Counted from the stretch's first letter, positions 5,948-15,520 are shown. The stretch: DNA of 64,000 nt from Neomoorella carbonis (GCF_045278715.1 NZ_CP136420.1:2418001-2482000), one strand, 5' to 3'. Translations and numbers: made by a program. The notes: generated from the letters alone by a model not told the origin.

Positions 5948-7839
5948 CCCATCTTCCGCACCCTGTGAGCAACCCAAAAATAATTTTTACAGGGTGCAGA
6001 AGGAAATAAAAGTAGAGAGAATCTTCTAACCAGGAATTTCTAATTGAGTATCGAATCATTCCTCTAAGAGAATTCTGGAGGAATGTTCGATGCCTGTAGC
6101 CATCGATAATATGCGCTTCTTCCGGGCCGGTCCCGCAGCCCTTATCGCCAGGTTATGTGACGTTCTGAAGATAGCAGAAATCATTGATGCCGTAGTCGAA
6201 TGGGACCCGGTCCAGTGCCATCTTTCCCCGGGAAATCGGGTTAAGGCGCTGATCATTAATCTCCTGGTAGACCGAGAGGCCCTCTATCATGTGGAGCGCT
6301 TTTATGAGAACCAGGACCTGGAGGTTTTGTTTGGAGCTGAGCAACAGGTCCGGCCTAGAGATTTTAACGATGATGCCCTGGGCCGGGCCCTGGATAAACT
6401 CTTCGCCAGCGGCCAGCTGAAGAAGTTGTTCTCCAGCATTGCTTTAACTGCCGCCGCTACCCACAACGTGCCCATTACAGGCATCCATGTGGATACCACC
6501 TCCATTTCCGTACAGGGCGCCTATGAGGGCGAAGGAGATTTAGATATAACTTTCGGTTTTAGCAAGGATCATCGTCCTGACCTCAAGCAGTTTCTCATCG
6601 GCTTGACCGTAAACAAAGATGGGTTACCCATTTTGGGTCAAAGTCTGGGCGGCAATACCAGTGATAAATCCTGGTACCCTGAGGTTATTGAAGAATTGGT
6701 CCAAACATTGAGCCCGGCAAAGCTTAAAGAGGTCATTTTCGTGGCGGACTGCGCCCTGGTAACTAAGGATAACCTGGCTCTTTTGATGCAGGAGGAAGAT
6801 AACAAACCCGCCCTCCAGTTTATCTCCCTGTTACCGGAGAACTTCGGCCTTAACGAAGAGATTAAGGCCGAAGCCTTCCGAACCGGCACCTGGCAGGAGA
6901 TCGGAAAACTGAGTTCAAAGAAAGATGCTGCCTACTATAAAAGCCAGAGCTTTGTCCGGGAAATAGGCGGCCATGACTTTCGTTTAATCGTGGTCCACTC
7001 CACAACCCTGGATAAACGCAAAGAGAATAGTCTCTTGAAAAAGTGGGCCAAGCAAAGAGAAGTTCTGGAAAAGGCCGCCCAAGCTCTTTCCCGGCGCCCT
7101 TTCGCCTGTGAGGCCGACGCCAAAAAAGCCATAGAACTCTTCTTGAGGGAATACCGCCACCAACCTTTCATCCTAAAGGGCACAGTTGATGAAGAAATAG
7201 CGAGCAGCTACGTCCGACCTGGGCGGCCCAAAAAAGGAGAGCAGCCCCAGAACACAGTCGTTTACCATGCCCATATTAGAATAGAGGAAGACCGGGAAGC
7301 AATGGCCCATGAAAAAGACCTGGCTTCCACCTTTGTCCTCATTACCAATCTCATGGATACCAAAGCTTACCCCGACCGGGCGGTGCTCAAGGAGTATAAG
7401 GAACAGAACGCTGTTGAGAGGCAGTTCCGTTTCTTAAAACAGCCGGTCCTCCTGGGGCCCATCTTCCTTAAGAACAAGAACCGGGTAGAAGCCATGTCGT
7501 TTGTTTTCCAGCTAGCCCTTCTGGTGGCAGCTTACCTGGAGTATCGGGTAAGAAAAAATCTGGAGCAAGAGGAGTCCCCCTTAATCCTGCCGGGGAAACG
7601 TAAGAGTACTAACCCTACAGCACGGGCACTCCTGGAGATGTTTGATTATCTCCTGGTAGTTAAACAGGGTTCGGACCGGGCGTTAATCAACTATCACGGG
7701 TCGGAGGTGATTAGAGCCCTTGAACTTGCTGGTTTCGGCAAGGAAATTTACCTTTTCCCACCCCGCGGTGGTGGGTAGGAGTATTTTTTAGTGCTCCAAG
7801 TAAACATTGGTAATTATATCCAAAGGTGCGGAATGTGGG
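5948..7839 (+). mobile_element. IS1634-type insertion sequence, 1892 bp
   Basis: Left end CCCATCTTCCGCACC (5948-5962) and right end GGTGCGGAATGTGGG (7825-7839) are inverted repeats matching at 13 of 15 positions. The 7-base sequence ATCATAA flanks both sides (5941-5947 and 7840-7846); an eighth base is ambiguous. It encodes one intact transposase. Removing the element and one duplication restores a continuous small thioredoxin gene, so the boundaries are firm. Confidence 0.93.
6090..7778 (+). CDS. IS1634-family transposase (562 aa)
   Basis: DDE transposase with an N-terminal DUF4277-like region (DVLKIAEIIDAVVEWDP, residues about 22-38). Catalytic-core candidates are the Asp in TGIHVDTTSISVQG (about residue 135), the Asp in VIFVADCALVT (about 211) and the Glu in EQNAVERQFRFLKQPV (about 450), the last matching the Y/R-E-K type motif of IS4-like enzymes. 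The frame is intact to a stop at 7778, 61 bases inside the right end. TTCTGGAGGAATGTTCG gives the ribosome site for the ATG at 6090. The element may still be active. Confidence 0.93.
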   Translation: MPVAIDNMRFFRAGPAALIARLCDVLKIAEIIDAVVEWDPVQCHLSPGNRVKALIINLLVDREALYHVERFYENQDLEVLFGAEQQVRPRDFNDDALGRALDKLFASGQLKKLFSSIALTAAATHNVPITGIHVDTTSISVQGAYEGEGDLDITFGFSKDHRPDLKQFLIGLTVNKDGLPILGQSLGGNTSDKSWYPEVIEELVQTLSPAKLKEVIFVADCALVTKDNLALLMQEEDNKPALQFISLLPENFGLNEEIKAEAFRTGTWQEIGKLSSKKDAAYYKSQSFVREIGGHDFRLIVVHSTTLDKRKENSLLKKWAKQREVLEKAAQALSRRPFACEADAKKAIELFLREYRHQPFILKGTVDEEIASSYVRPGRPKKGEQPQNTVVYHAHIRIEEDREAMAHEKDLASTFVLITNLMDTKAYPDRAVLKEYKEQNAVERQFRFLKQPVLLGPIFLKNKNRVEAMSFVFQLALLVAAYLEYRVRKNLEQEESPLILPGKRKSTNPTARALLEMFDYLLVVKQGSDRALINYHGSEVIRALELAGFGKEIYLFPPRGGG

Positions 7840-7985
7840 ATCATAACGCCGTAATCGGTAATTTTGTTTAAATCCGTCACCTTTTCCACATCGGCGGCCA
7901 CGCCCATCTCCGCCAGGGCGTTCATCACGTTTTGTTCCAGCGCTTTGCACCGGGCGCATCCCGTACCTAAGACTTTGATTTCCAT
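7840..7985 (-). pseudogene. N-terminal half of the split small thioredoxin-like gene
   Basis: ATG at 7985 opens MEIKVLGTGCARCKALEQN, with the redox pair C-A-R-C, and runs to DLNKITDYGVM where the insertion begins; translation then reads into the element and stops after 65 residues. Joined with 5841-5947 it gives about 81 residues, the full size of the small thioredoxin/redox-active disulfide protein family (TIGR00412-like). It follows the permease gene by 35 bases. Confidence 0.9.
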
Positions 7986-8020
7986 GACCTTCCATCTCCT
8001 TTTTTATTTTTACTTTAATT

Positions 8021-9190
8021 TTAGCCAACTAAAGCGCCAAAAACCATCCCCGTCAAGGTAGCCATGATGACTACCAGGGAAACGTAGGCAAAGGTTTTCT
8101 TGAAGCCCAGCACGCTGTTGATCACCAGCATACTGGGCAAACTCAAGGCCGGACCAGCCAGCAGGAGGGCTAAGGCCGGCCCCTTCCCCATCCCGGAACC
8201 GATAAGTCCCTGAATTATCGGCACTTCCGTCAAAGTGGCAAAATACATAAAGGCGCCGACGATAGAAGCGGTAAAGTTGGCTAATAAACTGTTGCCCCCC
8301 ACCACCATGGCCACATATTTGGCCGGAATAATACCGGTATCGACGCCGGGCCGCCCCATAAGGAAGCCGGCTACCAGCACGCCGCCGAAAAGGAGGGGCA
8401 GGATTTTAATGCTGAAATCCCACGTCGAATCTACCCAGGCCGCCAGTTCTTCCCGCTTAAACCATGCCTTTAAAATCACGGCCAGGGCTAACAGAAGCGC
8501 GACAACCAGGTACCATTTGACGCTGAAAACAGCGTACCAGAAGCCGGCCTGTTCCGCCGGTTTGCCCCAGGCGGCAAAGACGAGGATTAAAATCAATACC
8601 AGGAAATAGATAACCGTCTGCCCGAGGGTCCGGGGTGGTTCTTTTTCCTCCGGCATGAGCAACCCTTTGGCCCGTTCCTTTTCTTCGCCCCGGAAGAGAA
8701 GAGCCATAATTAGGCCGATGACAACCGAAAAAACAACCGCTCCCAGGGCCCTGCCCAGGCCGATCTGCCAGCCCAGAACCCGGGCCGTGAGGATAATGGC
8801 CAGGACGTTTATCGCCGGTCCGGAATACAGGAAAGCTATGGCCGGTCCCAGCCCGGCGCCGCGCTTGTAAATCCCCATGAACAAGGGTAAGACGGTGCAA
8901 GAGCAGACGGCGAGGATTGCTCCCGATACAGCGCCCACGCCATAGGCCGTAACTTTGGGGCTTTCCGGTCCCAGGTATTTCATGACTGCCTGGGAGGAAA
9001 GGAAATTGCTCATGGCCCCGGCGATGAAAAGGGCGGGCACCAGGCAGAACAGCACGTGTTCCCGAGCATACTCCTGCAGCATGTAGAAGGCTTCCAGGAT
9101 AGCGCTCTGCATCCGGGGATGTTGGAAGGGCAGGAAGTAAGCCGCCAAAAACACGGCGACAATTAATAGCAATTTTGCCTGCTTGCTCAT
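8021..9190 (-). CDS. DUF318/COG0701 permease, ArsP-like, long form (389 aa)
   Basis: Multispanning permease of the same family as the 298-residue protein at 3697-4593. The family cysteine motif is AVCSCTVLPLFMGIYKRG (near residue 98), followed by FLYSGPAINVLA; the second half has LAGPALSLPSMLVI. ATG at 9190 lies 9 bases after GGAG; an earlier in-frame ATG abuts the ribosome site. COG0701 permeases are often followed by a small thioredoxin, as here. The promoter overlaps an ArsR-type palindrome, so it is probably induced by As(III) or a similar metal(loid). Substrate not proven. Confidence 0.85.
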   Translation of the reverse strand: MSKQAKLLLIVAVFLAAYFLPFQHPRMQSAILEAFYMLQEYAREHVLFCLVPALFIAGAMSNFLSSQAVMKYLGPESPKVTAYGVGAVSGAILAVCSCTVLPLFMGIYKRGAGLGPAIAFLYSGPAINVLAIILTARVLGWQIGLGRALGAVVFSVVIGLIMALLFRGEEKERAKGLLMPEEKEPPRTLGQTVIYFLVLILILVFAAWGKPAEQAGFWYAVFSVKWYLVVALLLALAVILKAWFKREELAAWVDSTWDFSIKILPLLFGGVLVAGFLMGRPGVDTGIIPAKYVAMVVGGNSLLANFTASIVGAFMYFATLTEVPIIQGLIGSGMGKGPALALLLAGPALSLPSMLVINSVLGFKKTFAYVSLVVIMATLTGMVFGALVG

Positions 9191-9235
9191 AGAATACATC
9201 TCCTCTTATGTTATTCTATTAGTTTATTATAATTT

Positions 9236-9275
9236 AACTATATATTAGTTTAGAAGCAACTAATGGTTTTGTCAA
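9236..9275 (-). promoter_or_regulatory. Permease promoter with ArsR-type palindromic operator
   Basis: Minus-strand TTGACA (9270-9275), 17-base spacer, TAAACT (9247-9252). The palindrome AACTA-TATAT-TAGTT (9236-9250) overlaps the -10 element. The promoter of the ArsR gene at 20577 has the same layout and the same TAAACTAATATAT stretch. Confidence 0.75.
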
Positions 9276-9283
9276 GAAGGAAC

Positions 9284-9324
9284 AAAAAAAGCGGGGAAGG
9301 GCTCATCGCCCATCTCCGCTTCTT
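9284..9324 (-). terminator. Terminator of the molybdoenzyme operon
   Basis: Minus-strand stem AAGCGGAGATGGGC / GCCCTTCCCCGCTT with a 5-base loop, followed by a T-run. It lies 15 bases after the stop of the catalytic subunit gene. Confidence 0.85.
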
Positions 9325-9338
9325 AATGAGGAACTTTC

Positions 9339-12300
9339 TTATACTTTCTCCACTTTAACCCGCGTATCGTAGAAGGAGGCGCTGCCACCGATAGGATCGG
9401 TCAGGCAGGTAGTTTTCATCCGCGTGTCGAGGAGCAGCACTGGATTGGCGCACAGACCGCTCCTGCGTCGGGCGTCGCCCTTGACGACCTGCCCGTCGAT
9501 AACTACGTCCCGGGCGCCGTAGGCCCAGTGGCCGTAATGCCAGGATACGGCAATTACACCCGGTCGAATGCCCTCGATCAGTTTAACCTTCCCCTGCACC
9601 GCCTCGACGCCGCCCGGGCCCAGGTCCAGCTTGCCGTCGGGGTTGGTCCGGGAGACGAGTTTTACCCGGTCGCCGTCGCGCAGGCCCAGGCTGGTACCGT
9701 CGGAGCGGTGCATCAAGATAAAGTTTTCCGGTAAAAGGGCCACCTGTCCCCAGTAGTTGCCAATAGTCCGGGACTGCCCTCCGAAAATTTCTTTAAAGGT
9801 AATGAGCTGCAGGGGATAATCCGCATCCTTTACCGGCGTTCCGTCGCTGTTGCTAACCGGCTCCAACCGGGGCACGCCGCCGAATAGGCGGCCCGTAATG
9901 CTATCCCGCGTCGTTGCCACGGGCTCGACATAAAGGTTTATTAGTTTGCCGAAGGGATGCTCGACGTATTTGCCGGCAGAGCCAGTGCTCTCTTCAAAGC
10001 GGCCGCCGCGGTTGAGGACAAAAACGGTTTTGCGCCAGCGGTCTTCGCCCACCGCCCGCCGCCAGGCGGCTTCATTAAATACGGCCGGCGGCAAATGGCG
10101 GCGTGCCGCTTTAAAAACTGCCAGTTCACGGTCGTCGGCGTCGGGGACTTCATCGCCGGGCTTGTCGCCATAGGCCACGTTGGCCACCGCCTTAAGATAA
10201 TAATCTTCCGGTCTTTTAAAGTCCCAGCCAGGTGCGAAACCGTCTTTCCCGTAACCCGGCAACCCTAAAGCTTCCGCTATGGCCAGCATCACCGCCTCAA
10301 CGGAGATCGGCATCTCCTCCCCGAAAACCTTTACCGTTTCCGGTATAGGGGCGGCGATGGGTTGGCGCAGCTTGGTGGTTTTGGTAGTCGTGGAGGGCGG
10401 AGCCCCCAGGAAGGCCCACCGCTCAAGATAGGTAATATCGGGGAAGATATAATCGGCATACATGGAAGTCTCGCCGATGACAATATCGTCGGCGATAAAT
10501 AACGGTATGCGCTCGGTATCGCATAAAATCTTAATTTGTTCAGCTCCGGCCGGTGCCGCCAGGACCGGGGTACCCATATGCAGCCAGAGGATTTTTATGG
10601 GATAAGGATAACCCGCCCCGGCCGCCGGGATTATTTCCTGATACACGTCGGAAGTCAGGGGATACCATGGCCTTTCCGCCGGGAAACCGTTAAACAAAGT
10701 GCTGCGGTCGTAATAAGCGCCTTCACGGGTAAGCTTGATCCCCCAAGGGGTTATCTTCCCGCTGTGCATCTTACCGAGGTCAAAGGGTTGACCCGGCTTG
10801 CCCCCGCCGGCGGCCCAGGAACCGCCGCCGGTAGTGAGGCCCCCGCGCCAGTCTACATTGCCGATAAGCAAATTGAGGATTATGATGGCTTGGGCCGTGT
10901 AATAGCCATTGGTATGCTGGACGGCGCCGCGATAGAAATCAATGGCGGCCTGCTTGCCGTAACTGGTAAATTCCCGGGCCAGGTCGATAATAGCCTGGAC
11001 CGGAACCCCGGCCTCGGCAGCCAGTTCTTCTAGGGATTTGGAGACGGCTTGTTCTTTAAGGATCGTCAAGGCCGATTTGACCTTCATGCCGTTAACCTCG
11101 GCGGTAACAAAGAGATCGCCTTCCACGGGATTGTCTTTGTCCTCGGGATCAACGGCTACCAGTTGACCGTTACGCGATACAACGAAGAGATTCTTACCCT
11201 TATCGCCGTCAACTAAACCGGCCTCATTGGCCCGCAGGAAGGCTCCCGGTTGGCCGTCTTGGTCGATTTTTACCAGCCAGGTGGCGTTGGTCCACGACTT
11301 TTCCCCGTCCTGTTCCGCAGCGGCCCGGTTGGCATTGGCCAGGGCTTTGCCGTCGTAACGCTCGTTGGCCAGAATCCACTGGATCATCCCCAGGGCCAGG
11401 GCCAGGTCTCCGCCCGGCTTGACGGGTATCCACCAATTGGCGTGGGCGGCCGTTTTGGAAAAACGCGGATCGACCACGGCTATCTTCAGGCCCTTTTCCG
11501 CCAAGGCCCGGGTTATTTGCTCGGCCATGGGCGTAGGGCCGAAGTTGGCCTCAAAGGCGCCGGTACCCCAGAAGATGACAAACCGCGACCAGCGAAAATC
11601 GGGTTTCATGTGGTTCGGACCCGGCGACCACTTACCGTCGCTGTACTGGGCCGTAGCCCACTTGTAAGCGACGTGATGGCTCTGCTCGCAGATGGTGGTA
11701 TGCTCGAACCAGTTAACCGAACCGAAGCTGTTGAGGACAAAACGCTTGGTCCAATCGCTGCGGCCAGGCTCAATACGGCCGGCCATAAAGACAAACTGAT
11801 TATTTTTCGGGCCTAAATCTGGGTGGTCAGGATCAAGTAATAGGTCCAGGTTGGCAGCATGTTTAGTTTTAAAATCAGCCAGGGCCATCTCTTTCTTGGC
11901 CACCTTGGCGGCATCTTCAGCCATCGCCTTGAAAACTGTAGCATCTTTGAGGGCAAAAACATCTTTAAAACCTGGTACTATCCTATCCTCGCCGATTTCG
12001 GCAAAAAGCTTGCCGCCATTAACAATCTCTTTAATGGCCTGGTCAAAGGGAATGGTTTTCCACCTGTTGGAGCCCCGGGGGCCGTTGCGTTTGAGCACTT
12101 TGACAAGCCGGTAAGGATCGTACAGGGTTTGGACGCCGGCCTGGCCCTTGGGACAAAGCCGGCCATCAATTTTGGCCGCTACATCGGGGGAGGTATTGTA
12201 AGGTATCTGGGGGTAATAATTGACCGGGCTGTAGGGGTTACCATCCAGCTTGACCAGGACGCCATTACTCAGTTTGCCCTTTAGCGTGCATTGGGTATTA

Positions 12301-12494
12301 CACTGCAGGCAGACACCGTAAACCATGTTCTCGGCCTGGGCCAGGTCGTACTGGCTATCCCGGGTTCCCTTCGGGCCGGCCGCTGCACTCCCTTTCTGGC
12401 CGGCCATAGAAGGGGCCTCAGCCGCCAGCAAGGTTGCTCCGCCCAGCAAGGCTGAGGTTTTTAAAAATTCCCTGCGTCCGATTTTAAGGGTCAT
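9339..12494 (-). CDS. Molybdopterin oxidoreductase catalytic subunit, TtrA/SrdA-like (1051 aa)
   Basis: Large Mo-bis-MGD enzyme of the DMSO reductase superfamily. A twin-arginine signal (GRREFLKTSALLGGATLL) at the N-terminus implies export in folded form. An Fe4S4 motif C-x2-C-x3-C near residues 60-70 (VCLQCNTQC) is completed by GRLCPKGQAG near 115. The candidate Mo ligand is the Cys in TTICEQSHH. Length (about 1050), and partners with four-cluster and NrfD-type subunits, fit tetrathionate reductase TtrA and selenate reductase SrdA better than ArrA (about 850). ATG at 12494 is preferred (AGGAGG 8 bases before). Substrate is therefore a sulfur, selenium or arsenic oxyanion; not decided by sequence alone. 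Confidence 0.85.
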   Translation of the reverse strand: MTLKIGRREFLKTSALLGGATLLAAEAPSMAGQKGSAAAGPKGTRDSQYDLAQAENMVYGVCLQCNTQCTLKGKLSNGVLVKLDGNPYSPVNYYPQIPYNTSPDVAAKIDGRLCPKGQAGVQTLYDPYRLVKVLKRNGPRGSNRWKTIPFDQAIKEIVNGGKLFAEIGEDRIVPGFKDVFALKDATVFKAMAEDAAKVAKKEMALADFKTKHAANLDLLLDPDHPDLGPKNNQFVFMAGRIEPGRSDWTKRFVLNSFGSVNWFEHTTICEQSHHVAYKWATAQYSDGKWSPGPNHMKPDFRWSRFVIFWGTGAFEANFGPTPMAEQITRALAEKGLKIAVVDPRFSKTAAHANWWIPVKPGGDLALALGMIQWILANERYDGKALANANRAAAEQDGEKSWTNATWLVKIDQDGQPGAFLRANEAGLVDGDKGKNLFVVSRNGQLVAVDPEDKDNPVEGDLFVTAEVNGMKVKSALTILKEQAVSKSLEELAAEAGVPVQAIIDLAREFTSYGKQAAIDFYRGAVQHTNGYYTAQAIIILNLLIGNVDWRGGLTTGGGSWAAGGGKPGQPFDLGKMHSGKITPWGIKLTREGAYYDRSTLFNGFPAERPWYPLTSDVYQEIIPAAGAGYPYPIKILWLHMGTPVLAAPAGAEQIKILCDTERIPLFIADDIVIGETSMYADYIFPDITYLERWAFLGAPPSTTTKTTKLRQPIAAPIPETVKVFGEEMPISVEAVMLAIAEALGLPGYGKDGFAPGWDFKRPEDYYLKAVANVAYGDKPGDEVPDADDRELAVFKAARRHLPPAVFNEAAWRRAVGEDRWRKTVFVLNRGGRFEESTGSAGKYVEHPFGKLINLYVEPVATTRDSITGRLFGGVPRLEPVSNSDGTPVKDADYPLQLITFKEIFGGQSRTIGNYWGQVALLPENFILMHRSDGTSLGLRDGDRVKLVSRTNPDGKLDLGPGGVEAVQGKVKLIEGIRPGVIAVSWHYGHWAYGARDVVIDGQVVKGDARRRSGLCANPVLLLDTRMKTTCLTDPIGGSASFYDTRVKVEKV

Positions 12495-12508
12495 GGATTG
12501 CACCTCCT

Positions 12509-13732
12509 CTACGAGTATCGACGAGACAGATCAGCGCCTGTTTCCACGTGATGGGCCGGCGGGGTTACCGCGTTGTCCGGGCGACGGCTGAACGGCAGGT
12601 ACTCTATTCCCAGCTTAAAGATAAATACACCCAGGGCCAGGACAAAAAGTACTACCAGCCATTCGTTCAAAGTGGGTACATAGGTGTAAGCCAGCCCGGG
12701 CTCGCTATAGGCGGACGGCAGGGCTGTGAAAGGCGGCGCCAGCAGACCCGGTACAACGATGTTGTAGCGTACTCCCAGGAAACCCAGGGTGATCAAAAAG
12801 CCGGCCCAACCTGCGGTTTTAGCTGTGATATTGCCTCGTACCAGTAAGAACACCGGAATCAAGGCTCCCACCACCAGATGTACGACCCAGAAGATCCACC
12901 AGTTCGGACCGGTCAAGATGAGCTGGTACGGTAGGGCATGGGATGGGGAGAGGTAGTAGCTGCCCAGCAGCATTTCCGCCAGTTCAAAGAGGAGGTAAAA
13001 AACCAGGAGTCCGACAACAATCCGGGCCAGGAGGTTGATGGCCCGGCCGGTTTCCTCATCCTGCTGGTCGGGATTTACCACCGCCACTACAAAGATAAGC
13101 AGGGCGGAACCGGAAGCCAGGGCGGCAACTAAAAACATAACCGGCAAAAGAGGATTGCTCCAGTAGGGCCTGGCCTGGACCACACCTAGCAAAGCGCCCA
13201 GGCCGCCGCTGAAGGCCAGCGCTACCAGCACGCCGGTGATAGCCAGGTAACGCCCCGGCCGCTTATCTCCAGGTATCTCTGCCGTCCCTGCGTCTGGTGC
13301 TGGTGCTGAATCGCCGCGACTGTCGAAATAAAGCTGGAGTATGAGGAGTAGTAAATAAATAGTATACAACCAGACCATCCAGACCATGGGTGAGTGGGGA
13401 TTGGGGCTAATAAAGATCCGCCAGGCCCGTCCCAGGTGTCCCAGGTCCAGGCCAATGGCGACTAGGGCAGCAAGTAAAGCCGACAGGGCCGCCACGAGAC
13501 CCACCTGCCTGAACGGCTCCAGCTCTTTTACGCCGCAAATGTAAACCAGGCTGGTGAGGAGGTAGACCCCGGCGGATAAACCACTGGCAAGCATATAGGT
13601 GGCCACTCCCAGTCCCCAGGGGACGGCGCTGGAATAACCTGCCGCTTGTTCGCCAAAAACCAGATAGTGGTAGACCCCGATGGCGCCGACCAGCAAAGCT
13701 GCTATGGTAATTATCCAACTTATTTTTTTCAT
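12509..13732 (-). CDS. NrfD/PsrC-type membrane subunit (407 aa)
   Basis: Polytopic quinol-interacting subunit with about ten hydrophobic helices, typical of TtrC/NrfD partners of exported molybdoenzymes; it would move electrons from menaquinol to the iron-sulfur subunit. Motifs include the early YHYLVFGEQAAGYSSAVPWG and WWIFWVVHLVVGALIPV in helix 7-8. ATG at 13732 follows GGAGGTGA; the frame is open much further upstream but overlaps the iron-sulfur gene. Spacing is 14 bases from the upstream gene and 14 to the catalytic gene, so one operon. Confidence 0.88.
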   Translation of the reverse strand: MKKISWIITIAALLVGAIGVYHYLVFGEQAAGYSSAVPWGLGVATYMLASGLSAGVYLLTSLVYICGVKELEPFRQVGLVAALSALLAALVAIGLDLGHLGRAWRIFISPNPHSPMVWMVWLYTIYLLLLILQLYFDSRGDSAPAPDAGTAEIPGDKRPGRYLAITGVLVALAFSGGLGALLGVVQARPYWSNPLLPVMFLVAALASGSALLIFVVAVVNPDQQDEETGRAINLLARIVVGLLVFYLLFELAEMLLGSYYLSPSHALPYQLILTGPNWWIFWVVHLVVGALIPVFLLVRGNITAKTAGWAGFLITLGFLGVRYNIVVPGLLAPPFTALPSAYSEPGLAYTYVPTLNEWLVVLFVLALGVFIFKLGIEYLPFSRRPDNAVTPPAHHVETGADLSRRYS

Positions 13733-13746
13733 AACTTCACCTCCCG

Positions 13747-14655
13747 TCAGGTCAGGTAATAAACCTGGGGTTTCGTACCAAGTTCCTCTTTCAAACGCAT
13801 TAAGCCTTCCCTGGCCAGCCACTCCCGGACCATGCTCCGGGGGTCGTTGAGGTCGCCAAAGCAGGTCGCGCCGCCCAGGCAGGTAGTGACACAGGCCGGT
13901 AGCTGGCCGGTTTGTAACCGGTGCAGGCAAAAGGTGCACTTACGGGCGTTACCTATGGGTGAACGACCCTTTTGGCGCGGCCACTGCTTGCCATATTCCA
14001 GCGCCGGTTCGCTTTCGTAAGGTTCTAGCAGCGGCGTATCCTGGGTATAGAACCGGCCGGAGTCAAAGGAACGAGCGCCATAGGGGCAGGCCGCCAGGCA
14101 GTAACGGCAACCTATGCAACGGTTATAATCGATGGCCACAATACCGTCGGGCCGTTTATAGGTGGCTTTCACCGGACAGACGGCAACACAGGGTGGTTTT
14201 TCGCAGTGCATGCAGGGCCGGGGCAGGAACCGGCGCTGTACTTCAGGGTAGGTACCCCTTTCTTCCTCCATAACTGGCCGGTAGACAACCCCCGGTGGCA
14301 AGTGGTTTTCGGCCTTACAGGCTACCGTACAGGCCCTGCAGCCGACACAGCGGCGCAAATCAATTACCATACCCCATTTCCGCTGCTCCACGGGCTTGCC
14401 CAGGGCCCTTTCCAGGTCCTGCTCCAGGCGGCGGATCTTGTTTTCCCAGTCGCCGTTAACCGGCCACTCTTTGACAGCCGTAGCCCGGGAATTGGAACCG
14501 GCCGCAGGTACAGCTGCTTTATCGCCAGCATAAGCGGGAGTCCTGGAAAGGGCCCCCAGGGTGACAGCTCCCAAAACCATACTCGTAGCCGTTTTAACGA
14601 GAAATTCCCTACGGCTTACCGGCTCCCGGATCTCCCTTCCTTCCTTGTCCACCAT
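13747..14655 (-). CDS. Four-cluster ferredoxin-type electron transfer subunit, TtrB/PsrB-like (302 aa)
   Basis: Exported iron-sulfur subunit. N-terminal twin-arginine signal SRREFLVKTATSMVLG. Four cysteine groups follow: CVGCRACTVACK, CMHCEKPPCVAVCPVKAT, CIGCRYCLAACPYG and CTFCLHRLQTGQLPACVTTC, the last with the widened spacing common in PsrB/TtrB. These would hold four [4Fe-4S] clusters linking the membrane subunit to the molybdoenzyme. First gene of the three; AAAGGAGG lies 6 bases before the ATG. No strong sigma-A promoter is seen upstream, consistent with activation by the neighbouring response regulator. Confidence 0.92.
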   Translation of the reverse strand: MVDKEGREIREPVSRREFLVKTATSMVLGAVTLGALSRTPAYAGDKAAVPAAGSNSRATAVKEWPVNGDWENKIRRLEQDLERALGKPVEQRKWGMVIDLRRCVGCRACTVACKAENHLPPGVVYRPVMEEERGTYPEVQRRFLPRPCMHCEKPPCVAVCPVKATYKRPDGIVAIDYNRCIGCRYCLAACPYGARSFDSGRFYTQDTPLLEPYESEPALEYGKQWPRQKGRSPIGNARKCTFCLHRLQTGQLPACVTTCLGGATCFGDLNDPRSMVREWLAREGLMRLKEELGTKPQVYYLT

Positions 14656-14762
14656 TGTGCCTCCTTTCTTCTTTTTTTAGTTGGCAAAGACGTTACTGCT
14701 CCCTCTATCACAATTATTTCTTCTTTTCACCCACCGGCCAATCAGGGTTATCCCTGGAATTA

Positions 14763-14794
14763 AAAATGCCTAAGGTTTTTCCCTTAGGCATTCT
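14763..14794 (-). terminator. Terminator after the response regulator gene
   Basis: Stem AATGCCTAAGG / CCTTAGGCATT with a short A-rich loop and a TTTTTA tail on the minus strand; 27 bases after the regulator's stop. It separates the regulatory trio from the molybdoenzyme operon. Confidence 0.85.
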
Positions 14795-14820
14795 TCCGTA
14801 TAACGTATAACCCTTTACCC

Positions 14821-15501
14821 TTAATCCCGGGGTATCAATCCCTGCTGGAGGGCATAGCGGACCAGCTCCGCCCGGCTGGTTAAATTCAACTTCCGGCTAA
14901 TATTCCCCTTGTGGCTTTCCACTGTTTTGACACTGAGGCCCAGGGCTTCGGCGATCTCTTGATTGGTATAACCCAGTGCCACCAAGCGCAATACCTCCGT
15001 CTCCCGCGAAGTTAAATGGGTATTCCTTTTTTCACTATTCTTATCCGGATGCCCCTTACCCTTAGCCCCCTTCTGCAGGGCATCAACTAAAAACCTGGCT
15101 ACCAGAGGATGGATAAACACACCCCCCTGGGAAACCACCCTGATGGCGGTGATCAGGTCATTATCAGCAGCCCTTTTAATTATATAACCCGCCGCTCCCG
15201 CGGCCAGGGCCTTCTCAACATACTCGCAATCTTCGTGCATGGAGAGGACCAAAACCTTTACCAGTGGCATCTCGGCCGCAATCCGTTCTACCACCGTAAA
15301 CCCGTTGCAGAAGGGCATACTAATATCCAGGAGCAGGATATCGGGCCGCAATTCCCGGGTTAATTTGAGGGCCTCATCCCCATCACCGGCCTCACCTACT
15401 ACCTGCATATCGGATTCAGCATTGATTAAATAACGCAGCCCGGCCCTAACGACGCTGTGATCATCGGCGATGACAATCCTGATTTTCCCGTTATACTCCA
15501 T
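14821..15501 (-). CDS. NarL/FixJ-type response regulator (226 aa)
   Basis: Receiver domain (residues about 7-125) with the acidic pair ADD near 12-14, phospho-acceptor Asp59 in DILLLDISMP and Lys near 109 in YIIKRA; then a LuxR-type helix-turn-helix (about 160-220) with LTSRETEVLRLVALGYTNQE and VKTVESHKGNISRKL. It follows the histidine kinase gene by 19 bases and is the evident output of the sensor pair. Its position next to the molybdoenzyme operon suggests it activates that operon, as TtrR does for tetrathionate reductase. Confidence 0.93.
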   Translation of the reverse strand: MEYNGKIRIVIADDHSVVRAGLRYLINAESDMQVVGEAGDGDEALKLTRELRPDILLLDISMPFCNGFTVVERIAAEMPLVKVLVLSMHEDCEYVEKALAAGAAGYIIKRAADNDLITAIRVVSQGGVFIHPLVARFLVDALQKGAKGKGHPDKNSEKRNTHLTSRETEVLRLVALGYTNQEIAEALGLSVKTVESHKGNISRKLNLTSRAELVRYALQQGLIPRD

Positions 15502-15520
15502 GCTTACACCTCCCCACCCT

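Noticed and set aside
5439..6029. A 196-codon plus-strand frame crossing the left end of the insertion sequence
   Set aside because: It spans the insertion boundary and lies opposite two real genes, so it cannot be ancestral coding.
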